Shown here piece by piece: positions 47,884 to 62,948 of a DNA stretch of 64,000 nucleotides. The translations under genes were made by a program, and so were the position numbers. The DNA is from Paraspadella gotoi (taxonomy: Eukaryota > Chaetognatha). Under the pieces are notes generated by a model, which was given only the letters and a program-made list of their open reading frames with translations, was not told the DNA's origin and made no database searches. Numbering within the stretch: the first letter of the stretch is position 1; each line of letters begins with the position of its first letter. The stretch is from NCBI GenBank assembly GCA_051294375.1, contig CM119268.1, positions 7,650,632 to 7,714,631 of the forward strand, written 5' to 3'.

Positions 47884-47978
47884 GATTCTTTCTCCGGAAA
47901 ATCTGGATTCCATCGCCGGAATCTTCGGTTCCTTCCGGCGTCGGATGGTCTCTCCGCCGGATAACGGAAGGAAAAAAA

Positions 47979-48003
47979 NNNNNNNNNNNNNNNNNNNNNN
48001 NNN
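47979..48003. other. Assembly gap, 25 N
   Basis: Run of exactly 25 N at the end of the redundant B contig, immediately after an oligo-A run. Confidence 0.99.
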
Positions 48004-50940
48004 GTTACATCGACTTAGTGAAATTTTCAGGTTAAGTTATTGCACAAAGATTTAACGGAAAATTCTTGACCAATTAGTTCTTGTTTATATTAAAAATGTC
48101 TTCTTTATTGATTGGGTTTTTTAGGTTTTTTCCTGTGGTTTATTAGTTAGTGGAAGATGGTCACTTGCGACTGTCTTCAAGGCTTTGCACATGACGTAGC
48201 CAGGAGAATTTTATGTCAGAGAATTTTTTGATACTGTTAGGTGCGATGTTCTAGAGTGTTCTGGAGACCAGTTAGATTTACTTAAATAAAATAGTGGTGC
48301 GTGTATGGGTAAGGTAAATTACTGTTTTAGCAGTATAAAAAATTATAAACTTAGAATAAAAAATTTTTAAGAGTTTAGTTCACCTGTGGGGAGAGTCTGT
48401 TCTGTCCGCAGAGTTCAAGAGTGGGAGGAGTGAGTTTTAATTAATCGCCAACTAGGGATTACTGGAAGGACTACATTAGGGTTTTTATTTTGAAAAATTG
48501 TTGAAAGCATTGAAAATAAAGATTCGTTGTAGTGTTTTCTCCTGGTGGTGTTATGTCGTCCATAGAAGAAAATTTCATTATCTCTTTTAAACAGCCGCCG
48601 TTTCGACAATAAGACTTTCTGTTTTTGTGTTGATTGTTTTGAATAACTTAATTCCTAGCAGCAGGAAGATGGCTGGGAAAGTAGCAATCATTACACCTCC
48701 TGCCGAAGTTACTGATTCATTAAATGAATGTCTTAAATTTTTTTCAAAACAAAAATAGATCCTTGTTTAACTGCCACTGTTCTAATGTCATGAACACAAA
48801 AAATAACGAAATATTTGTTTGTTTTAGATTTTTCTATTAGATTTAAAATGTTCAAACAAGTCTTGTTGGGTCTACCGTTAGTGTTTAGCTGACGAAGGAC
48901 AGCACAGCAAGGATTTGGATGGCCATTTTATCAGTTTTTATGAGGACCGTTCCAGGTTTTCCTTTTCCTTAAAAGAAGCTGGTGCCTTCCTTGGTTTTTC
49001 TGGGGTTCAAAAGACCCGCTTTTTGGGACTTGAAGAATCCATTTTCTGGCTGCATTTGACTTTTTTGACATCTTGAGATAGAGGGAAGAATCTTCATCCA
49101 TGCCCAATCAGAGATGACCTCTTGAGGTTTTGAACAAGAGGAATCTCCAATCCTTTCACCTTGTACGTTTTCGAATTATTGTGGTGAATTTCTACTATTT
49201 TTCTGGAATTTTGAATTGACGACCGAGCAGGAGGGAGACTTGTCTTCTGTTTTTTGATTTAGCTACTGTTATGTTGTATTTTCATTCACAGTCCTTTTTG
49301 ATAGACGCAGACAATTATGTTCTTTTTTCTGTATTTCGTTACCTATTCCCATTTTCACGCCAAAACTATGGACAACGCAAAAAGACTAAATCTTTTCTAA
49401 TCTTCTGCATGAAGTCTTAGTGGAAAGAATGTAGCTTTGACTCTGATTTTTGGATCTGCAATTGGCATCAAGATTTTTGTTGCTAGAGCAGTGAGATTAG
49501 CAGCAACAGAGGGGAAAAGATTTGGTTGACGATACGGCAGCCTTCTTTCGGTTTAAGAAAATAAGGGCGTGATCTTCGAATTAGTGCATGGCCGCGACCA
49601 CCACAGTTTTAGCACATTTTAGTAGTAAGCTGAAAAGCTTTTTCTTCACAGTTTTTTTGTGACGAAGTTGTTGACCTGCCACAACGAGAGACAAATGCTA
49701 TCTCTTGTTATGACAAGCATTTTAGAGCCATGACCCATATTTTGACATTTATAACATTGTAGTATTTTATTTACAAAATATTCTTCTGCTAACATTATGG
49801 ATCTTTTATGAAAAACTGTTTTATTTTGTTTTTCAGGATTGATTTCTTTTTCTTTCAGGGGGGGATTGAGCGTTACCTTGACATTCCAACTCCGGTTCTT
49901 CCTGTCCTCGAACCAGTTGTGAGCTTCTTATGAAGCTTGGGCTAATCCTTTCTTGAAACCCATAGCGGTTTGATAATCCTCTGAGTACGCAGGATCGGAT
50001 CAATACCTTTTAATAAGAACATAATGAGAGACAGGCTGTTTTGTGTGATTAAGCTTTTGAATGAAATCATATTTTTACTATGTCTCAATTGTCAGGGTTT
50101 CATAAGCGACGTTAAAATCTTTATCAGTCTTGGCCTCAGTGTACTGATTAAGTCTCCACGCTGGCCAGTATTTTTTTAATTCGATCGAATGTCGGCGTGA
50201 CCTGACGCATTGGAAAGCTTTCGAACATCTACCAAGAGCGACACTCATCTGGACGAGATTTTTTCTGATCTCTTTCTTGGATGTGGTTGCTTTCGACCAC
50301 AATTACAGTTTTTTTCGAAGGTCATGAATATTCGTTTTATTACTTGCTTCAGAGGCATTATTTTTTTTTTCAAAAACATTTTCGTTTTATTTTTGTTATA
50401 CCTGTAGCTCCCGCAGTTCACCAAGAAGCAAGAGAATGCAAATGCTGCCTTTTTCCTTTTCTCAGGCTCGTGGAGTGGTTTTTCTAATTCTTGTTTTGAA
50501 AAAAAGACGAGGTCTCCGGCAGTAAAACCTCAGTAACTTCACAGTCTGCGAGTTTTTTGATTTTCTGAGTTAGAATCCAGAAGCATCTTTTACTTGAATG
50601 TTTTATTTTGTTTACGAGTTTTTTTGAGACTGAGAAGTTCGCGTCTTTTTTGTTTTTTCGTTTGAACATATCGGTGTGATTGGACCTGAAAAGATTTACC
50701 AATCAAATCAATCATTTTGCTAATATTAGACTTATTGGTCTATAATTGATTGTTTTAAAAGGTACGGTTTGATTCTGTTGATTTATTAGAATAGGTCATT
50801 TAATCGATCAATCAGTTTGAATTTCGTAAGTTGGCTTGGTTTCATGGCTTGTTTTTCTAAGTCCGTAAAAAGTGGAAAAAAATCGGCAGGGATCGACTAA
50901 CGTCGTTTCGGTTTCGGTGGTCAGAGATGAAGAGAAGTTC
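48004..50940 (-). pseudogene. Decayed LINE fragment with gag-like zinc knuckles (ORF1)
   Basis: Minus-strand reading of 49560-49765 shows a CCHC-type series: 'CYKCQNMGHGSK' (about 49718-49760), a second Cys-rich unit (about 49660-49715), and 'NCGGRGHALIRRS' followed by an aromatic 'PYF' (about 49566-49617). This spacing is typical of ORF1 proteins of Jockey/I/CR1-like non-LTR retrotransposons, where the knuckles bind element RNA. Upstream on the minus strand, 50078-50302 and 50484-50702 are open fragments that could be the N-terminal part. The frame is broken repeatedly. A minus-strand 'NYRPISL' near 50725-50748 resembles a reverse transcriptase motif but lies upstream of ORF1, where it would not belong in the same element. 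No endonuclease or full reverse transcriptase was found. Confidence 0.6.
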
Positions 50941-53194
50941 TGGTGAGAGATAGAAGAGCAGAGAAGACGAGAGAAAACGAAATAAAATTAAAACGCGGGA
51001 CCATGGAGCGGAGAAAAAAAAAGTCGAGTGTGAAAGCGCATTAAAGGCAGAGAATTCTGCCGTCTTTTTTTTGTTTGTTGATATTTTCGCTTTGCCCTCA
51101 AACGCCGGTGGCTTCGCCGTAAGGTGCGGAATTTAGCTATAGCTAGCCTATTACATTAAGCCGGGGGTGCGGCTTTAACGGTTGCTAACCGCATTTTCTC
51201 CGGGAAAGCAGAATGGAGCGACGGTATTCAAAATGGGAGCTTTTAGTGGTGCCGGAAAAGAAGATTGGAAGTGGGTGGTGGGATGGCTGGTTAACGCTGG
51301 TGGAATAGGGTTAGGTGGGGGGTTGTCGTAGAAAGAAAGGCATGTGACGATGGTGGTTTGTTTTTTTTTTTTTTTTAAATCGTAGGAGTGGAATTACGGA
51401 AAAGTCGGAACGACCGATTGGCGAAGTAACGAAATACCGAATTACGGATACGATGCGCGAATTGTTGGTTCGAAAAAGAAAAAAAAGAGTGAACCAGAAG
51501 TTGTGGTGGTATCTACTAGAACTGAGACGGTGTGGGAAAACGCAAAAGAGGAATTATATTAGAGCAATTAACTGGAAATTGAGAGGGCGGAATTCAACCG
51601 CGATTTTTTTTCTTTTCGGTTGTTTGTTCGACTTTCGAAAAACTACAAACGCGGCGAAAAGTAAGCACGATCGGGAGAGATAGAAAGGGTGATTTCCCGG
51701 AGGAGGCGTTGGGGTTAGAAATGGGGGGAGTGGCCGGAGGGGTGGCACGGTCCGAGAACCACGTTTTTTTTTCCAGGGGTCCAGAATCTTAGAATGGATG
51801 TTCGTCGAATTCGTGACCGAACAGCGATCTTCACTTTTCAGCCGAAAGATTCAGCTACTGCGTAAAAGTTTCACAGCACATGTTAACTGTCACATACGAG
51901 CATATTCTTCGTCGCCGCTTTTTGTAATGGGAATATATAGTACGAGTTAGCGCGAAAAAGAGTTACGCAGAGTATAGTTTCGCTGGAACATCTACGGTCG
52001 CGAGACTAGTTCAGCAGCATGGAAGTTCTCGGCCACAAACAGTTTTTTGTCGCTTTGTAATTCTAAATGTTGGAAATTCGCCACGGAGTCTCTCAAGAAT
52101 TCCCTCGCGCTTACAATCATTCGGATCAGAAAGTATTAAAACTCCAACGACCAATATGATGAACAATATGGATTTTGCGCGCCGGACGCAGTCGGCAACG
52201 ATTAATCTCGAAGAGAGAACACGAAGTTCGTTCCCCTTCATTGAATATCTCTCCTCTCTTCTCATCTTCTCTCCTCTCTTTCTGGTCCCAAATAGAGGCC
52301 ATGAACACACCATAAGTTGAGAACGACCGCGCGGGGAACTTTTTTGTTTTCATGATTCGCGATGAGACGGAACGATGACATTGGGACTCGTGTCTCATAT
52401 CAATAGTTGGCCGAAATCCGATTGTCTGTTTGATTTGGATTTTTTGATCGAATCGATTAGAAAACTGGCGGGAAGATTATGTTGATATTAAAAACGTTCA
52501 CCGACGTCACTGGCTCCGATGAAGTATGATAGCGCGATGCATGAGACAATTGCTTTGCCTATATGATTTTGTGAGAATTTGCGCACTTCTTTTCCCCTTA
52601 TACATCCCGGATTATCTCTCTCTCTCCTCTCCCTCTCCCTCTCCCCTCTCTCTCTCTCTCGTCTCTGTCTTCTAACGTCGATTATGACTTTAGAAATTAA
52701 TGGAATAAAACAAGAGTGAGAGACCGGGGATTTCTCCTTTTTTTTAATCCAGTTTTTTTGAATTAAATATTTTTTTATGATTTGGATTGTATGTAAATTT
52801 ACATAATTAAGATAATTGAGAATAAAGTCACGGACCAGACCTCAGCTCTGGATACCCATCAATGAGTTAGTTTTTTAGCTTAATTTTGTCATAACCCACT
52901 ATATATCCCTAACCACATATTCTTTCCTTTCCACTATATTTCAATCTTAAATAGGTTAAATTTGTTAGTTTAATCCTTAAATTCATTATTTTAATCCTTA
53001 AATTTGTTTATTATTATTTCATTTATTTTTGTTATACATTACAAAATGTAATTATTTTCTCTCTCCTCTGTCTCTCTTCATATTTCACTCATTCATATAT
53101 TTCACCACTTTCCTGCTTCTTCTCTCCCCCTTACCTTCACCTGTCCTCAATCTGACCACTTGTCCTTTTCTCACTCTGTGTTGAAGCTTTACTT

Positions 53195-53200
53195 CTCTTT

Positions 53201-53286
<86 letters not shown>
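53195..53286. repeat. (CT)n microsatellite
   Basis: Long, nearly pure CT array, homologous to 47155-47233. Confidence 0.95.
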
Positions 53287-53287
<1 letters not shown>

Positions 53288-53330
53288 AACCCAATCGTTT
53301 TAGAAGGAAAATTTGTTATTGAGACAAACG

Positions 53331-53375
53331 CTGATGAAGGCTTAAAAGCAAGAGCCGAAACATTCCAATGTAAAT
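53331..53375 (+). ncRNA. Hammerhead-like core motif, second copy (tentative)
   Basis: CTGATGA at 53331, a GGCT...AGCC hairpin, GAAAC, then an ACAT/ATGT hairpin and AATAAA-like sequence. The paired parts are conserved relative to 47273-47315 while loop lengths differ by a base. The same reservations apply. Confidence 0.35.
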
Positions 53376-53672
53376 AAATATCGTTGTTATCAAACAAACA
53401 AACTTTTGTTTTCTCTAACTAAGTCAATAACCACAAAACTAATTTAATTTCCAAGAAGACTTGCAATTTCTTTTAAAATACAGTGCATGGCGGAACAACT
53501 GAGAGAAGATGACTTTAAAAAAGTTCAAGTTAATGCAATTTTGTTGACACAGTTGAGGTAGAAAAGTAGTAACCATCTATCAAAGTTATCAATATTAGTT
53601 ATCATCTCAGCTATCATTAACTGTCACGCACCATTCTTTCAAAGTTCCGGTTTCTCACACTAATCTCTTCCT

Positions 53673-53738
53673 ACTCTCTCTCTCTCTTCTCTCTCTCTCT
53701 CTTCCCTCTCCTCTCTCTCTCTCTCTCTTCTCTCTCTG
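53673..53738. repeat. (CT)n microsatellite
   Basis: Interrupted CT array. It fills the position of the N gap in copy B. Confidence 0.9.
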
Positions 53739-54028
53739 TCCGATTTTTTGCCTTTCGATCGTGCGCCCTTTTCCTTTCCTCCGCGCTTCTTCACCCACCC
53801 CCCCGCCTCCGCTCCCCCCTAAGCGCCCGAAAAAAATCTGGATTCTTCTCCGGAAATCTGGATTCCATCGCCGGAATCTTCGGTTCCTTCCGGCGTCGGA
53901 TGGTCTTCTCCGCCGGATAACGCAAGGAAAAAAAAATCCTTCTTAAAACCCCTGACCGCATGGTGGTGGTCAGTTTTTTTTTTGTGGGGGGGGAAAGGAG
54001 AAGGGGGGAGGGCGAGAGGGTTTGGGTT

Positions 54029-54074
54029 TGAGAGAGAGAGTGAGAGAGCAGAGAGAGAGAGAGAGAGAGATGAG

Positions 54075-54120
<46 letters not shown>
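54029..54120. repeat. (GA)n microsatellite
   Basis: Interrupted GA array. Confidence 0.95.
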
Positions 54121-54123
<3 letters not shown>

Positions 54124-54987
54124 ATCGATCGATAGGAAAAAAAGGGAAGACATTTAAGAATTGCATGAAAAGGAAGCGTTTGAAAACAAATTGCTTGGCG
54201 ATAAAAAACATAGAAATTACACCAAGGTTAATTTGGGAAAAAAGTTAAAGAGAAACAAAGGAAATCGAAAAGGAGAAAAACAAAAAGAATTAAAACGAAA
54301 TAAGGAAATAAAAAAAGGAAATAAAAAAAGGAAAAAGTACTTAAACTGGAAAAAAAAGAAGAAGCGGAGAGAGAAATTTTTGCGAAGTTAGCAAAGGAAG
54401 GGAGCACTAATGAGCGAGAGGGAAGCGTGGAAAAGGGAGGAAGGAAAAAAGGGGAAGGATTAAGAGAGAAAACTCTAATGAGATCTTGTTTTCACCCCAT
54501 CCCGCCTTCGAATGGAGGTGTTTGGTCCGTGAGAGGAAAGAAAAGGGGAAAAAAAAGGAAGGGAAAGGAGTGTTAATGATGCCTCAGCGAACCTTGGAAT
54601 AATCGCGGTTTTTAAAAACTTGTTGGGGCTTTCGAAAATCGGCGATGAAGGTTAAGTAATAGAAAAAGCGTGTTGTTTTTTTCAGTTGCAACGAAATCTA
54701 GTCAACTTATATGCCCAGAGACTTTTAAACAAACAAATTCTATTATATCGTAAAAAAAATATATATATAAAAACAAACTAAGAACAATGAAAAAACAAAA
54801 AACCTTTAATATTTTTTTTACTCAGAATTTTCCATCACTAAAAAGTTAATTATTATTTTACAAATTTATCGTTTGATTTTCCCCCGTTTCAATAAATTCT
54901 TTCATATTGACGCATTAAATAAATTACCAAGCTATTATTTTTTTTTAAATTTTTGGTTGGATTCCCTCCTTCCTTTTTCCCCGCGCC

Positions 54988-55027
54988 GCATGATCCGCGT
55001 GATCCGCGTGATCCGCGTGATCCGCTG
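54988..55027. repeat. 9-bp tandem repeat (GATCCGCGT), four copies
   Basis: Four consecutive units, the last lacking one base. Confidence 0.9.
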
Positions 55028-55171
55028 ATCTCTGACCCTTTCCCTACCTCCGAAGCCAAAATTCCTTTCTCCAAACGCCGGACCTCTTTCCATAAAAACA
55101 TCTCGAGAGAGGAATGGAGGGCAATTGAAATTCTAAAGGCCCGAAGACAGCCGGGATTTTGGAGAGTGGAA

Positions 55172-55175
55172 AAGA

Positions 55176-55232
<57 letters not shown>
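55172..55232. repeat. (GA)n microsatellite
   Basis: GA array with rare interruptions. Confidence 0.95.
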
Positions 55233-55737
55233 CAGAATGATCGCCGAGGAGAGAAATCTCATTTGCATATTAGAGCCGTGGGAGAGCGAACGGAATGGCC
55301 AGGCCCGGAGGCACGGGGCTAGTAATGAAGTTGTAGCCCGAACGGAACAAACTATACAAATTAAACTCGATTTAAAAAAAAAATCATTTGCCGCGTTGCA
55401 AAGGAAAAAAAAACTGGAATGGAGTAGAATCAAGATGAATGCGTTTGACTGTTGAGGGAAAAACGGATTGAGCTTGAATTGCCCAGGGATAATTTGATTA
55501 TTAAACTGTTCAGTGTTAACACAATTCGTCTTTATTAAATTAATTTATTGGTTTTTTCTCTTTTTCCCCCCATTTTTCCTTTTCTTCTTCATCCGCTGCC
55601 CGGATTCTCACCTTTAGGTAAGTCGTTTTGATTTTAAATTTGTTGTTGAAGCTTGAATATTAAAAGTCAAATATCTTCTGTAGTTTCAAACCGATTTTGC
55701 TGCCAACTTTATCTTTAATTTCTTGCCCTTGCGCTCG

Positions 55738-55862
<125 letters not shown>

Positions 55863-56180
55863 CGAGGGACGATAATGGTAGCTTAATCGAGAATGGAAGT
55901 TGTCATGAAAGTTTAATCCCATCAAAATGCAAAAAGAGAATCGGGCATGAAATTGGAATTGGAATTTGTTAAAACTCGCGTCACTTCCGTTTAATGGATA
56001 CAAATAAATAGGGTCATCCAATTTGTAATTCTAATAAGATGTTTGAACTTTTCAATATTATCCATATAAGTTACTTTATTTCACTTTCAAAGTCGACTTA
56101 AAGCGCCGCATATCATTCATGTTTATCGACATTTTATCCACGTTTCCATTAGCAAACCCGAGCACCCCTCTTTACACACA

Positions 56181-56183
<3 letters not shown>

Positions 56184-56237
<54 letters not shown>
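56184..56237. repeat. Compound (CA)n(CT)n microsatellite
   Basis: A short CACACA run (from about 56174) leads into a pure CT array. Confidence 0.95.
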
Positions 56238-56239
<2 letters not shown>

Positions 56240-56510
56240 CCTTTCCTTTTTCCTTTTTTTTCCTCCTTTCTCGATTTCCTCCCGTATGCGTTCTAAAAAC
56301 GGAAAATTGGAATTTGTGGCGACGACGTGGATGATGACGACGACGACGACGACGACAGCTGCAGGCTGTTGCACCGACGTATGGTTTAACGAAGCGACGC
56401 TTACCTCAACGAGCTCACCTCGACCTCACTGAACTTACCTTAACCACGACGAATTCACTTTTAGAAATGTACACTTTCAATTTTGCATTGTTTTTATGAA
56501 ATTGGTACAA

Positions 56511-56513
<3 letters not shown>

Positions 56514-56541
<28 letters not shown>
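56514..56541. repeat. (TA)n microsatellite
   Basis: Pure AT dinucleotide array of about 14 units. Confidence 0.97.
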
Positions 56542-56546
<5 letters not shown>

Positions 56547-58371
56547 CTCTCGATTTCTTTTATTTTTTTGGGCCTTCAGAACAACTTTCCCTTGATATGT
56601 CTTTCCATAGATTGGTTCATTGTGATATTGCGGATCGCGGACTATACTATACTATACCACTATGAGATACACCAGTACATTTATAAGTATTAAAAATATA
56701 ATCATGATATGCTTACGAACAACGTCATAAATGCTTAAAAATCCAGATTTACTTTCATCGTTCTTTGTTTCCAAAAAAAAAAAAAACCCTGACGGAGTTA
56801 ATGCGAGGCTTTTTACAGGCACTCCTCACCGGCATCATATTCACGGTGGAATTTCAGAGAGATAACGCGGCCTTAGAAGCCGAATGAAGTTTTAATGCGC
56901 TTGCAATGGCGGAGACAAAGAGGAGATAAAGCGAGAGAGAGAGAGAGATATAGAGAGAGGGAGGGAGAAAGAACCCCGGGTGTGTCTAGAGTTTAAAATC
57001 CGGGTTGCGGCTTTTACATCCGCGTCGCAGAAGGAAACCTTTTTATTTTATAACTCTATTTTTTAAACAACATTCAACAATCAGAACGAAATTTTATGGT
57101 TTTGCGAAAGTCGAGTCGGTTGGGATTATTTTTACGATCTTTGTTTTTTTTCTCTATTTTGTATTTTTTGGTTTTGTTTGGACAATCAGATCGCGATAGA
57201 ATGAGCGATCGAAAAAAACATGATGTCAAACCGATTGCTCAGAGTATCGGTGTTAGAAAAAAACCAAAACTAGCTAAAGTTCAGGAAAATCGAAAGAAAA
57301 TGAAAGGACAAAATATTAAACTAGAAAATCAGGAAGGGGATTAAGTGAAAGATATGGATCCATGCAAAACAAAAACTTAGTGAATCTAAATATAAATAAA
57401 GAAGAGATGCGATGCGATGTGATGCGATTTAAAAACGCGTGAAAAGTCGAGGAATGACAGATTTTGAAAGAGAGAAGGCAGCTCGAGAGCAGTTTTGATA
57501 CAAAGTTAAGCTAAGAGAGAGAGAGTGAGAGAGAGTGAGAGAGGGAGAGGGAAAGCCAATCGATTGCGCTGACAAAAGTCCTGGCGGCAGAAAGACGCGA
57601 AGCGGACAAGAGTTCACTCTTGCTGCCAGTTGGAAGTCTGGACGGGGAAAAAACCCGATGGAAAAAAAAACGGCGTGGCGAACCAAGTGGCAGATCGAGT
57701 GGCGGATTGAGTGGCTGACTGAACGATCAACCGGATAGCGCAACAGAATGAGAATTGAGCAATGAGGAAAAAATAAGGGAGCGAGGTATCGGCTGATCAA
57801 GTGACAAGGCCCTTAACGCACAGTTGAAATAAACGATATTTTATAACCTGCCCCAAAATACCCTTAGATTATAGTTAGATTATAGTTGGATTATATTTCC
57901 CTCTTGGCGGGTGGAAGCGACCGCAATAAACAAAACAATGATACAGAGCAGAAGACCACCGGCAAGACAACTGACGCGACTAAGATAAAAAAAAACAAAT
58001 TCTGGCCTTTTCGACGCAAAAAAAAAAAAAAAACCAAAAAACCCGACAAGTTCAACCGCCAGAATTGATGCGGAGAATCGAACGCATGACTGGAGACGAC
58101 GCGTCATTTAAATTTCAAATTCGATCGTTGGTTATATAAAAAAAAGTATATATATGCGTCGCTATGACGAAAGAGGTTTAAATGTAAAGTTTAAATGTAA
58201 AGTTCGAATCTCGGCTATTTGGTGCTCGAGTCCGTTTCCTTGATTACTTTTCTTTATTCACGATTTTTTTTTTTTTTCACGTTTTTCGCGGATTCCACTT
58301 TGTTTTTTCGTGCTCGGAACGAAAGGTGGTCGCGAGTTTTTGTAATTGATTGTACTCCTCGTTAGAAAAAA

Positions 58372-58656
58372 NNNNNNNNNNNNNNNNNNNNNNNNNNNNN
58401 NNNNNNNNNNNNNNNNNNNNNNNNNNNNNNNNNNNNNNNNNNNNNNNNNNNNNNNNNNNNNNNNNNNNNNNNNNNNNNNNNNNNNNNNNNNNNNNNNNNN
58501 NNNNNNNNNNNNNNNNNNNNNNNNNNNNNNNNNNNNNNNNNNNNNNNNNNNNNNNNNNNNNNNNNNNNNNNNNNNNNNNNNNNNNNNNNNNNNNNNNNNN
58601 NNNNNNNNNNNNNNNNNNNNNNNNNNNNNNNNNNNNNNNNNNNNNNNNNNNNNNNN
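58372..58656. other. Assembly gap, 285 N
   Basis: Run of N after oligo-A. Confidence 0.99.
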
Positions 58657-58764
58657 CTCTTACGTCACCCTTTTTCCCCCGGACTCCACCGGGTGGCAAC
58701 GGCGTTTTCGCGATTCTCTCCGCGGGTTCGAGCGCCTCTTTGCAAACAACGCCGCCACCCGGGC

Positions 58765-58797
<33 letters not shown>

Positions 58798-59482
58798 NNN
58801 NNNNNNNNNNNNNNNNNNNNNNNNNNNNNNNNNNNNNNNNNNNNNNNNNNNNNNNNNNNNNNNNNNNNNNNNNNNNNNNNNNNNNNNNNNNNNNNNNNNN
58901 NNNNNNNNNNNNNNNNNNNNNNNNNNNNNNNNNNNNNNNNNNNNNNNNNNNNNNNNNNNNNNNNNNNNNNNNNNNNNNNNNNNNNNNNNNNNNNNNNNNN
59001 NNNNNNNNNNNNNNNNNNNNNNNNNNNNNNNNNNNNNNNNNNNNNNNNNNNNNNNNNNNNNNNNNNNNNNNNNNNNNNNNNNNNNNNNNNNNNNNNNNNN
59101 NNNNNNNNNNNNNNNNNNNNNNNNNNNNNNNNNNNNNNNNNNNNNNNNNNNNNNNNNNNNNNNNNNNNNNNNNNNNNNNNNNNNNNNNNNNNNNNNNNNN
59201 NNNNNNNNNNNNNNNNNNNNNNNNNNNNNNNNNNNNNNNNNNNNNNNNNNNNNNNNNNTTGATCAAGTCTTTTTAACCAAACCATAATCAGTTAGAGTAA
59301 GTTAGAGTAAGTGAAAAATATCCGCGCAGCAGAAAATAACATAAACAAACATAACATTTCCGAAACGGGACTTTCCTCGCTGCTTTGTTTAAGCATTTCC
59401 CTCCTTCGTTCACTCCATTTCGTCCTCATAAGCTTTCATTCCTTTCAATTTACTCTTTTCCTCTCTCTCTCTCTCTCTCTCT
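58657..59482. other. Islands of sequence between gaps, with CT arrays at the gap edges
   Basis: 58657-58797 ends in a CT array that runs into the N block 58798-59258 (461 N). 59259-59482 likewise ends in CT repeats next to the N block at 59483. A repeated 'gttagagtaa' lies near 59290. No gene recognised. Confidence 0.85.
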
Positions 59483-59711
59483 NNNNNNNNNNNNNNNNNN
59501 NNNNNNNNNNNNNNNNNNNNNNNNNNNNNNNNNNNNNNNNNNNNNNNNNNNNNNNNNNNNNNNNNNNNNNNNNNNNNNNNNNNNNNNNNNNNNNNNNNNN
59601 NNNNNNNNNNNNNNNNNNNNNNNNNNNNNNNNNNNNNNNNNNNNNNNNNNNNNNNNNNNNNNNNNNNNNNNNNNNNNNNNNNNNNNNNNNNNNNNNNNNN
59701 NNNNNNNNNNN
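59483..59711. other. Assembly gap, 229 N
   Basis: Run of N directly after a CT array, probably an unassembled CT repeat. Confidence 0.95.
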
Positions 59712-59859
59712 CCTTTCTTCCTTTAAGCTTTCCACTAGTCAAATCAACTCGTTCTCTCTTTTTCGAACCACCTCGTACCTTCATTGCACCACGGCGCATT
59801 CTCTCCTTCGCAGCAGCCTCCAACTCACTCCATTACATTCTCCAGCACCCTTTCCTCCC

Positions 59860-60030
59860 NNNNNNNNNNNNNNNNNNNNNNNNNNNNNNNNNNNNNNNNN
59901 NNNNNNNNNNNNNNNNNNNNNNNNNNNNNNNNNNNNNNNNNNNNNNNNNNNNNNNNNNNNNNNNNNNNNNNNNNNNNNNNNNNNNNNNNNNNNNNNNNNN
60001 NNNNNNNNNNNNNNNNNNNNNNNNNNNNNN
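59860..60030. other. Assembly gap, 171 N
   Basis: Run of N between C/T-rich and T-rich DNA. The 148 bp before it (59712-59859) is pyrimidine-rich with no gene. Confidence 0.99.
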
Positions 60031-62475
<2,445 letters not shown>

Positions 62476-62665
62476 AATTGTGAACTGGAGTGAACTGGAG
62501 TGAAAAACTGTGAACTGGAGTGAACTGGAGTGAAAAACTGTGAACTGGAGCGCGCAACAGTGAAATGAATCGTGATATGTACTGTGAACTTGGGCATAAA
62601 AGCGGTTAACGGGTGCAAAGAAAGGGTAAACTGGAGTGAATAACTGTGAACTGGAGCAGTGATAA
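62476..62665. repeat. Minisatellite built from 'tgaactggag' words, 30-bp higher-order unit
   Basis: A 30-bp unit (two TGAACTGGAG words plus TGAAAAAC) repeats twice, then decays into single TGAACTGGAG words to about 62660. Confidence 0.9.
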
Positions 62666-62948
62666 GCGGAAGGGGAGGACTGGTAACGGAAAGCGGAAAA
62701 AAGTAGTGAGGGCGAAAAAAGGGGAATTTGATTAGTTTATTCATCGTCACGTTTCTCCCCCCGTCCAAGGTCCCTCGGGGGAGGAAGAAGGAGGGGAAGA
62801 AAGGGAGAAAAGGGAGGAAAGAGGAAAGAGGAAAGAAACTGAAGGAAATTGGAGGAAGAACGGAGTATGTGCGTTTACTATGCGACGAGTACGAAAACGG
62901 TTTACGAATAGCAAAATAATGAAGAAACAAGAACGGTAATTCAAATGT

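Larger units (their letters stand above)
45090..47978 (+). repeat. Duplicated block shared with copy C (B/C block)
   Basis: Co-linear with about 50970-53936: the region after the GA array, the G-rich stretch at 45410, 'cagcagcatggaagttctcg' near 46020, the AT-rich stretch at 46680-47020, a CT array (47155-47233), the GCTGATGAAGGCTTAAAGC motif at 47272, and the final 'ggcgtcggatgg' block at 47938. Indels dominate the differences. The 283-N gap (47601-47883) corresponds to a CT-rich stretch of about 190 bp in copy C. No protein-coding gene recognised. Confidence 0.9.
50970..53936 (+). repeat. Duplicated block, copy C
   Basis: Co-linear with 45090-47978. It begins within GA-rich DNA next to the LINE fragment and carries the same landmarks with many single-base differences, mostly insertions. 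Unlike copy B it spans the CT array at 53673-53738 without N. Confidence 0.85.

Noticed and set aside
50719-50748. Reverse transcriptase domain
   Set aside because: Only the heptapeptide NYRPISL. No flanking palm motifs in any frame, and wrong order relative to ORF1.
58060-58110. tRNA gene on the minus strand around GCGTTCGATTC
   Set aside because: ATGCG...CGCAT can pair only around an oversized loop, and no cloverleaf can be completed.
62476-62665. CRISPR-like array
   Set aside because: Units abut directly with no unique spacers of constant length, there are no cas genes, and the context is eukaryotic. It is a minisatellite.
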